Source of the DNA: Pelargonium cotyledonis | Lineage: Eukaryota > Streptophyta > Magnoliopsida > Geraniales > Geraniaceae | Direction: 5' to 3' | Length of the DNA: 25,887 nucleotides | Assembly (NCBI GenBank): GCA_036897625.1 | Contig: JAYMTA010000628.1 | Span: forward strand, 1-25,887 | Shown here: positions 19,475 through 25,887 of the stretch, in pieces | Numbering within the stretch: position 1 is the first letter of the stretch | Layout of the letters: every line of letters begins with the position of its first letter | Notes under the pieces: generated by a model | The model's database searches: none | The model's input: the letters and a program-made list of their open reading frames with translations, nothing else | Told to the model about the DNA's origin: nothing | Made by a program: the position numbers and the translations under genes

Positions 19475-20097
19475 TAAATTAAAAGGAAATTGAACTTGGG
19501 CTTAGGCCTTTGGGTCAAGAAGCAAAAGTGAATTGGGCTTAACTCAAAATAAAAAAAAACATACACAAATAAAAGGCCAGACAAGACAAAACAAAAGGCC
19601 AAAACAAACAATTAAAAATACTAAGATTGAAATTACTAAAATGCCCCTAGTGGCAAAAAAAATAAAATTTCACACAAAAAAACACAACACCACAAAAATA
19701 ACGACAAACACGACATAACAAGAAATAAAATCAAATTTAAAAATGATATTGTTTTTATTTTGATTTTTAAATTCAATGAACGATTTTGAGTAAATTGTTT
19801 CATCACTAAAAATTTTGAAAACACTTATTATTGAGTACGAAATCAAATGTATATGACTTTGGAAGATAGCCACAAGAAAGGCTTCAATCCATGATGTATC
19901 ATGAAAGCCATATAATTAGTTATCTTAATTACTAGATAGCAATTTGTTTTGCCTCTCGTCAAATGTGATCCTAGAACTTAATTTGCAATTTTAGGATTTA
20001 CTTTACATGTTTTCTCGCTAAAATTGATCAAAAGGAGACCGTTCGTCATTTAAACAATTCTTATTGTTTATTTCGCACTAGAGAATGTTTACAAAAT
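19475..20097. other. A-rich gene-free stretch with a relic of NLR 3' flank
   Basis: 19530-19740 is strongly A-rich on the plus strand; its Lys/Thr-rich frames are composition artefacts. At about 19917-20015, gtcaaatgtgatcctagaac and acttaatttgcaatttta match the NLR-2 3' region at 13086-13152, so a decayed piece of NLR 3' flank sits here. Confidence 0.5.
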
Positions 20098-20415
20098 GTA
20101 TGAGATGTTTTGGGCAATGAAGTTCTCACCTATTAATTATACTAGAAGACCTACAAAATTAATGGTTATGATATAAGGTACAATATTACAATCTACATGG
20201 GTGATTATTGCTCTAGAATATTATACCATTATAAGGAACTATGATATAAATTATTCCCGACAAATCTAGAAATTTGCACAAAATGTATGAAATATACATG
20301 GGTTGGGGCTTGAAAGGTTTGAGTTTGGATTTATATTTTAGGCTCTTAATTATGTTATCCATTTTGCACTTGATAGTCCCATGTGTCAATTGATACACAT
20401 ATACAAACATATATC
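20098..20415 (+). repeat. Direct repeat, copy 1
   Basis: Matches 22262-22575 with shared stretches such as tagaatattataccattata, acaaatctagaaa, atgggttggg, cttgaaaggtttgag and gttatccattttgc. The copies are about 2.2 kb apart in the same orientation and clearly diverged. Copy 1 follows the NLR 3'-flank relic and copy 2 follows an NLR fragment, suggesting both are pieces of NLR downstream DNA. Confidence 0.8.
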
Positions 20416-20732
20416 CTCAAGTTATGCAGAAGAGGAGAGGTTGTAGGGACAATATTGCATTTCATTTTCAAGTTTATACAAATATTGTTTTAACTGACAA
20501 TGTCATTTTCAAACAAGCAACAATCCGGGACTCTGAAGATGACCTTACACAAGCTAATAATCAAGCAACAATACCTATGAAAGGTACACAAGGAAAATGA
20601 GACCTAATACACATAAACCAGAAAAAATATATAAAAAAAAAAACAAGAAACTCAAACAAGCCAATCAAGATTGCTAGAATTGCAAAAACTAAACAACAAC
20701 AATAATAACAAAACCACTTAGATCGATCTAGT

Positions 20733-20873
20733 TTACTTCATCTTCTCGTGCTCGTTGTTGTGGCAACCGGGCATTTTCTCCTTGAACTTGTCAATGAGTC
20801 CTTTCCTGTCAGCAGGGTGACACTCGCACTGAGCCGGTGCTCCATCCTTGGGTGACACTCGCAATGAGTCCTT
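20733..20873 (-). pseudogene. Dehydrin-like fragment with one K-segment
   Basis: The minus strand reads ..DGAPAQCECHPADRKGLI then DKFKEKMPGCHNNEHEKMK and a TAA at 20733-20735. RKGLIDKFKEKMPG is a recognisable dehydrin K-segment (consensus EKKGIMDKIKEKLPG), the amphipathic membrane-binding helix of dehydration-stress LEA proteins. The frame can be followed upstream to about 20873 but no in-frame ATG is present: the first ATG (AAGGATGGAGC) is out of frame. The upstream part contains a second copy of gcgagtgtcaccc and of aaggactcattg, as if a piece had been duplicated while the true 5' end was lost. TATTTAAAG near 20954 could be an old TATA box. The Cys and His next to the K-segment are unusual. 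Confidence 0.5.
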
Positions 20874-21551
20874 ACACAATATAAAACTGAGGGTTTGGAG
20901 TACTAATATTGTGAGTAGGTTAAACGGGAAAAAGAAAGAAGGGCTTTAAATATTGCTTTGTAGAGTGTTTCAATTAAAAACTATAATTGAACCATGTTTG
21001 GCTTCTATCATATTTAATACTATAAAATCATCCTAAAATTAGGCCAATTTCTTGCGGATTGCTGAGAAGCTCAAGTCAACCAAACATAATTAGGTTCAAA
21101 TTTTCGAAGAGTACAATGAATTTAAGAAAAGTAAAGTTAATTGCCCAATGAACACTACGTGTGCAATGAGGTACTTCAAAGGAAACTAGATTGTTTTCTT
21201 GCTCTTGTTTTGTTTTGCTTACTTTTTTTTAGCATTATTATATTTAATCATATATATTACTAGTCTAAAAACACTTTATTTGCAATTGAAGAAATAAACA
21301 TGTATATAACCCCAAGCAAATTTTAGCTTTCTCAAAATTAATCTGACCAATTAACATGAGATGTGAACCTTGAAGTCGCTATTAATGACGAAAACGAAAT
21401 TGGAATTTCTAGAAAATGTACTTTTTTGTTTGAAAAAGAGGATTCAATTTTATTGAATTTTTATTACATAAGTTAGATATTTATATAGATTAACTAACTC
21501 ATCTTAATTTCATTTGCATTTGGTTCATATTTAGAGAATAAATGATATATA
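20874..21551. other. Gene-free AT-rich stretch
   Basis: No coding frame, RNA gene or clear repeat is visible. The left part is upstream of the dehydrin relic on the minus strand; the right part leads to the CACTA-type terminus. Confidence 0.5.
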
Positions 21552-21590
21552 CACTACTAGAAAATCTGTGATAAGCTAGGGAAAACAATC
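21552..21590 (+). mobile_element. CACTA (En/Spm) type terminal sequence, remnant
   Basis: CACTACTAGAAAATCTGTGA followed by taagctaggg closely resembles plant CACTA transposon ends, which commonly begin CACTACTAGAAAA or CACTACAAGAAAA. It lies directly left of an NLR-2 fragment. I see no matching TAGTG end before 24150, so only one end is present. Confidence 0.5.
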
Positions 21591-21598
21591 GTTACTAT

Positions 21599-22212
21599 CA
21601 ACTTGCATGCCACAAGAATACAATCGTTACTATTTTCTGTATCAAATATGACTGTCATGAAGGCACTTTATTTAAATAGTCACCCAGATTATCTTCATAC
21701 CACTTCCAATTGCAAACTTGGTTGAACTGGAGATCTTGCTAGTGTCATACTATAAAGATAGTGAGAGGGGAGACGTTCGTGACAATCAAAGGAATAAGAA
21801 TGCGGTTTCGAAGTTGTTTGCATCGGAAGAATTTGTTATTCAAGTGTTCTCTAACCAATACCATGAATGGTGCAATGAAGTTGCGAATGTCGTAAATGAA
21901 GTTGTTGTCTAGAACAATTTATATAGTCTCAAATTTTGTTTTCCTAAAGCAGACTCTCTTCGCACTTTCATCGAAGCTAAGGAAAAATGGATGGTTCGTT
22001 TATAGTCATTCTACATTTTTGTTGGTTGCCCAGACAAAGGTAATCATGAGATCCTAAACCATCTAAACTGCAGAGTTGATCGATATTTGAGATATTATGA
22101 TGGTGAGCTCAAAGACAATGATATTATTTGTGATGTAATTGCTAAAAGTCAAGCTATTGAAGTGATTGAACACAAATACATCACAAGACTCCCAGACTTT
22201 AAAGGAGTTGAA
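21599..22212 (+). pseudogene. NLR-2-like LRR fragment (NLR-4)
   Basis: Matches NLR-2 about 11565-12245, starting at aacttgcatgccacaagaat, with a deletion of roughly 95 bases after ctttatttaaat. It keeps an open piece 21718-21912 (..SYYKDSERGDVRDNQRNKNA..) and then stops (TAG near 21910, TAG near 22003). There is no NB-ARC part. It is a relic. Confidence 0.85.
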
Positions 22213-22213
22213 A

Positions 22214-22260
22214 TACATGTGAGTGTCAATCACATGATCACATGATCATACTCACATGTA
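22214..22260. repeat. Short hairpin with internal tandem motif
   Basis: tacatgtgagt at 22214-22224 pairs with actcacatgta at 22250-22260. The loop holds cacatgat twice in tandem. It sits exactly where homology to NLR-2 ends. Confidence 0.7.
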
Positions 22261-22261
22261 G

Positions 22262-22575
22262 AAGATGATTTGGGCAAATGAATCTCTTATCTGTTTATCA
22301 TAGAGAACTTACAAAACTAATGACTATGATTTAAGGTGCAATATTACAATTTACGACTATTATTGTTCGTCTAGAATATTATACCATTATAAGAAACTAT
22401 GATATGAATTATTCTCTACAAATCTAGAAACTTTCCCAAAATATAGGAAATATGTATGGGTTGGGACTTGAAAGGTTTGAGCTTGGACTTGCATTTTGGG
22501 TTGTAATGAATGTTATCCATTTTGCGTGTTGCAATCACATGTGCAAGTCTTATATTTTTATGATTTACTCGTAAC
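22262..22575 (+). repeat. Direct repeat, copy 2
   Basis: Partner of 20098-20415 (see that entry). It follows the hairpin and the NLR-4 fragment. Confidence 0.8.
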
Positions 22576-22682
22576 CTTTTGAATAATTCCACGTCCATAT
22601 TGTCTTTTCACCATCTGGAGAGACTTTTTATGTCATGTACATTTAATCTGTGACAATATGCTCAATTTTCCTTTCCAAATAC

Positions 22683-22790
22683 CAAAGGACTAGTTTGGAA
22701 TTAGAGGTACTTGTACCAGTTTCTGTTTCTTTGGCAAGTTCATTTGTATCGGTTGTAAAATACTTGTTTTCTTTATATGGCTAGAAACAT
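22683..22790 (+). pseudogene. Relic of an NLR 3' exon / UTR
   Basis: aaaggactagtttggaat.., aagttcatttgtatc and atatggctagaaaca match 13236-13355 downstream of NLR-2, where they follow a splice acceptor. This shows the NLR-4 fragment once had the same 3' structure. Confidence 0.65.
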
Positions 22791-22820
22791 GACTCAATAA
22801 ATCAGTTATAGTTTTATGTA

Positions 22821-24137
22821 AGGTAAAATACAGATAGTTCCACTTAATTATTGACTTAAAACACATAACCCCTATATATTAATGGTCTTGACATCTAACT
22901 CCTATTAACTTGTCATTTAACGGTTTGGTCAGTTAAATCTATTCGAAACACACTATCTCTCATCACATGTTTGACACATATCTTAAATTATTTTTTAAAT
23001 ACCAATTTTGCCCTTATCATTATTGTTCTTCATTGTTTGAAGATTCTGGCAACCAGATGAAGTTTTCGGTGCCGAAAACTTCAAATGTGGTCGGAATCTA
23101 GATTTTGTTGCCGGAATCCGAATTTTTGCCAAATTCTGAGTTTTCTTGAGTATTAATCAAGACTAAACAAATTATTCAACTAACCAATCCATGAATCAAT
23201 TGAATTTTAACTCAATCACAACATCAAACACAAATTCTAATTAAAAACAAAAATTTCAGATCAAACATAAATCACATCTCATTTCAGACACAAATTTCAT
23301 CTCATTTCAAATTTGACCTCAAATTCAAGAACTAAAAACAAAAATTTGAACCAAACACTCTTGAACCAAAAACCAAAAATGAAAAAAATAACATATCTGG
23401 AATGAAAAAAATAACAGATCTGGTTGTGGCCGGAGATGGAGTTAGGAGGAAGACGCCGAGCTCACGCCGTCGATCTTCCGCCACCGTTGCTCAGATCATG
23501 TCGCCGACGTCACCGAGCCGAGCATCATCCAGATCCGCCGTCTTCGTCGACAGCTACGAGACCTCTGTCGTCGCCGATCTGTGCAACCGTGAACCCTAGC
23601 CTGCGAGCCATCTCCGTTGCCAGCGAGATTTGAGGAGATATGCACCCTAGCCGGAGCAGATAAGACCAGAGGACGTCGTGTCGTGGCTGGAGTAACAATC
23701 TGTGCTGAGACCTTCGTCGGTCCGTCGCCGTGGAGTTCCGATCTCGCCATCGCACCTCGCGGTGGAAACCAGATCGAATCCGGTGCAATTCGTCGTGGCC
23801 GTGGAGACCAGACCAGAGCCTGTGCACTTCGCTGCGGCCGTCCTTGAAGCCGAAGCAAACAAAGTCGGAGCAAGGAGGAAGCCAACCACTGTCCAAGCCC
23901 ACCGCCGGTTAGGTTTTTGGTGTGTGAGAGAGGAGTGAGTCGTGAGAGAGAAGTAGTTTAGGGTTTTTTTTTTTTTTAATATCTTAAGGGCTTGTTTGGC
24001 TCATTAACATTTATAATCGGGGGTATAGTGGTCTTTTTGCTCAAACTAACAGCAAAATTAAATATCAAGGGGCTAGATGTCAAAAAGCATTATTTGTTTT
24101 AAGTCAATAATTTAGTAAAACTATCTGTATTTTACCT
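22821..24137. mobile_element. Terminal-inverted-repeat DNA element, 1.3 kb, non-autonomous
   Basis: The left end AGGTAAAATACAGATAGTT and the right end (AACTATCTGTATTTTACCT) are exact inverted copies for 19 bases. After a short mismatched patch, the pairing goes on through TTATTGACTTAAAAC and, more weakly, to a gacatcta motif about 90 bases in. TA flanks both sides, which would fit a TA target duplication, but two bases prove little; I see no 8-9 base duplication. The interior has an AT-rich left part and a GC-rich block (about 23430-23935). It has no transposase. The superfamily is undetermined (Mutator-like or Tc1/mariner-like are both possible). Confidence 0.7.
23430..23935. other. GC-rich block inside the TIR element
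   Basis: Both strands have overlapping open frames (for example 23525-23902 minus and 23402-23599 plus), all arginine/serine-rich and typical of GC-rich composition rather than of a known protein. On the minus strand it begins with CT-rich ctctcacacacc-like sequence and aaccctaaac, as gene leaders do, so it may be a captured 5' gene region. A 24-base unit (atgaaaaaaataaca..atctgg) is tandemly duplicated just left, at 23378-23424. Confidence 0.4.
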
Positions 24138-24186
24138 TATTAATTAGAAGCAATATTTGAGGATAATCCGATCAATATTACAAAAT

Positions 24187-24194
24187 AAACCCTA
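24187..24194 (+). promoter_or_regulatory. telo-box (AAACCCTA) upstream of ELF5
   Basis: AAACCCTA, a motif common near starts of plant housekeeping genes, 128 bases before the ELF5 ATG and about 50 bases right of the TIR element. Confidence 0.4.
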
Positions 24195-24219
24195 CAAAAT
24201 ATACAGAGGCTCACTTGTT

Positions 24220-24225
24220 CACGTG
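24220..24225 (+). promoter_or_regulatory. G-box core (CACGTG) upstream of ELF5
   Basis: A perfect CACGTG palindrome about 97 bases before the ELF5 ATG. It may lie in the promoter or the leader. Binding by bZIP/bHLH factors is known for the motif in general, not shown here. Confidence 0.35.
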
Positions 24226-24321
24226 TTATCGTCATTCCATATCCAGCTCGAGCTCCAGGCTCCAGCTTCGCTTGCAATTTCAAATCCAGCCGCAAACTCT
24301 TCGCAGCGGCAGAGATTCAAA

Positions 24322-25887
24322 ATGAAGACAACCAAGGGAGGCAAGGTCATGAACCCTACGGATGCCTACCGAAAGGAACTCCGTAAGAAGGAATTGAAAC
24401 GGGTTTGTACTTCTAATCTCTACTTTAAACGTCCAACCCTTTTAGGGTTTTCTTTAAATTTCCCCATTACATGTCCAATCTATGCATATGATAATTTCGA
24501 TTGGAAACTGACAATTCGAAGTCAATTATCGATTTTTCTGTTTGAAAAACTCGCTTTGCTTTTCAGAATATGTGAAATTGTAGCCTCAATTGAGCTCAGC
24601 TAAATTCCTCTGATTTTTCTTTTTGGTATAATTGTTCAAGTATATGCAATTCAGGATAAGTGCCTATTAATTTTAGGATGAGGATTCAAAATAAGAATTT
24701 AGACTTAATATGTATCTGAATCTTACTCTCATTTTGTGTCACTTTGCATGAATTTGAAATATCAGCTTAATTGCCTCAGAAGTAGTGGGTTTTGATTTTG
24801 AATTAGTAATTTTGGGGTGCTAAGTGTTGCTTTAAGGAAATTGGAGCATTTAATTGATGTAGGATGACCAGTATAGATTTCTTTTGATGCTTAATCTTCT
24901 TCTCAATGTTGTTGGATAAATAGGGAATTGCCTGAACTTCCAATGAATCATAATTTCTATTATATTCAGAGTCAATTACTGGGAAGTAGTCATCATATCT
25001 ATTTCATATGTGCTCAAATGTTTAAACAAAAAAAATATATTGGATTCAACAAATTGGCTCCTTTAGAAAGATGTATCAATCAAATCGCTAATTAGACTAT
25101 TGAGTTTAATTGTATCTTGTAGTTTGACATTCATATTCATCTGAGTCGAGCCTCTAGTGTATGGACAATGTCATATGTTTCACCCGCCAGTATGTATTAC
25201 GCTTTCAAATTTATCAAGCTTCCACTCATGAACAAGTCATAAGTATACACAGTTTTTTTTTTTTTTTTGGTAGTTGTAGTAGAAAATTTGTTTACTTTTA
25301 GTCTTGATCAACCCACATTACAGATGACTACATTTGTTAAATTTTCTGTTAAATGTTATTGAAAAAGGTGTTTATATGCTTTTGGTTAAGCATATGTCTG
25401 AGTTTAGTTTTGTTACCCTTTCCCTCTAGTAAATTCTTTCTTGTGTTCTTGAAAGTGTATAAGCTCATGTCTATTTGTTTTACTTTTTTCCCAACAGAAT
25501 AAGAAAGAACGAAAGAAGGTGAGGGAAGTTGGGATTTTAAAGAAGGATCCTGATACACTCAAGGATCAGATTGAGAAGTTGGAAATGATGAGTAAGTATT
25601 ATGTTAGATGTTTATCGCCGTGAAAGCGGAAGGACTTAACTCTGCTAAGCGTTAAGGACAACGACAAATATTTTATTATAGTCATTTAAAGGAAACTTAC
25701 TTTAAGTCTTAAGGGATAAGATTGTGGTAAAGCCTATGCTTATGCATAGGACAGTAATGCATATAACAAATGGAATATTTCATTTGAGACAAATGATTGC
25801 TATGTATTTTTCACTCTTTCCAACCAGTTGGATAACTTTGCCTTTCACTATGGATTGGTGCAGAGGCTGATGGTGCTCCGGATAAAG
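24322..25887 (+). CDS. ELF5: ELF5 / WW-domain-binding protein 11 homologue, first three exons, partial
   Basis: Exons are 24322-24402, 25498-25591 and 25864 to beyond the right edge, with GT-AG introns of 1095 and 272 bases. The joined protein begins [20 protein letters not shown], continues [20 protein letters not shown], then [20 protein letters not shown] and DGAPDK. This is the conserved N-terminus (Wbp11 domain) of Arabidopsis EARLY FLOWERING 5 and of animal WBP11. ELF5 is a nuclear, proline-rich protein needed for proper FLC expression; WBP11 is a spliceosome-associated factor. The basic [15 protein letters not shown] stretch fits nuclear localisation. The ATG is the one matching the family start; the longer open frame that starts at 24157 is leader plus read-through into intron 1. 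The proline-rich and WW-binding parts lie outside the window. Confidence 0.93.
25253..25268 (+). repeat. T homopolymer in ELF5 intron 1
   Basis: A run of about 16 T inside the first intron. No other structured element is seen in the 1.1-kb intron. Confidence 0.8.

Noticed and set aside
19533-19873. Several short frames on both strands
   Set aside because: Products of A-rich/T-rich composition (Lys/Thr on plus, Phe/Leu on minus), with no homology visible.
20098-22575. LTR retrotransposon defined by the two direct repeats
   Set aside because: No TG..CA ends, primer-binding site, polypurine tract or gag/pol coding between them; the repeats are diverged and follow NLR debris.
23402-23938. Cluster of overlapping frames on both strands as a gene
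   Set aside because: GC-rich block without stops in many frames; arginine-rich products, no motif, and it lies inside a TIR element.
24157-24603. Open frame of 148 codons on the plus strand
   Set aside because: It is ELF5 leader plus exon 1 read through its donor into intron 1; the conserved protein starts at 24322 and splices at 24402.

Overview
The window is nuclear DNA from a flowering plant, most likely a eudicot. It is AT-rich, its genes carry GT-AG introns, and it holds plant-specific families: SKU5-similar cupredoxin proteins, NB-ARC/LRR resistance genes and a dehydrin K-segment. I cannot name the species from sequence alone.

Layout. (1) 21-2335, minus strand: the 5' four exons of an SKU5-SIMILAR (SKS) multicopper-oxidase-like gene; the rest lies off the left edge. 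(2) 2425-5213: intergenic DNA. (3) 4857-17672: a cluster of decayed NLR (NB-ARC/LRR) genes. NLR-1 (5214-8789, minus) and NLR-2 (9848-12819, plus) form a head-to-head pair around a ~1 kb region containing a tandemly duplicated ~250-bp segment. Both have premature stops or frameshifts. The pair was duplicated as a block: 13466-15135 is a shrunken NLR-1 (called NLR-3), and from 15141 there is a piece of an NLR-2 copy. That piece is followed, after a 20-base spacer, by a second copy in reverse, giving an inverted repeat with ~1.2-kb arms (15141-16353 and 16374-17619). (4) 17673-22800: accessory DNA. It holds an orphan promoter plus first exon on the minus strand (18269-18740), nested TTA/TAA-flanked MITE-like elements, a dehydrin K-segment relic (20733-20873, minus), a ~300-bp direct repeat (about 20098-20415 and 22262-22575), a CACTA-type terminus at 21552 and another NLR-2 fragment (21599-22212). 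(5) 22821-24137: a 1.3-kb terminal-inverted-repeat element. (6) 24322-25887, plus strand: the first three exons of ELF5, the plant WBP11 homologue; the gene runs off the right edge.

How the parts relate. SKS and ELF5 look like intact conserved genes bounding an unstable NLR island. No NLR in the window has an uninterrupted reading frame as given. The two most interesting points are the long NLR inverted repeat, whose transcript would fold into a long duplex matching NLR-2 (a possible source of small RNAs against NLR-2 relatives), and the NLR-1/NLR-3 lineage. That lineage shares a Walker A motif that keeps the lysine but lacks the preceding glycine and following threonines, and it faces a partner with a canonical P-loop. 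Both functional ideas are inferences from sequence only.
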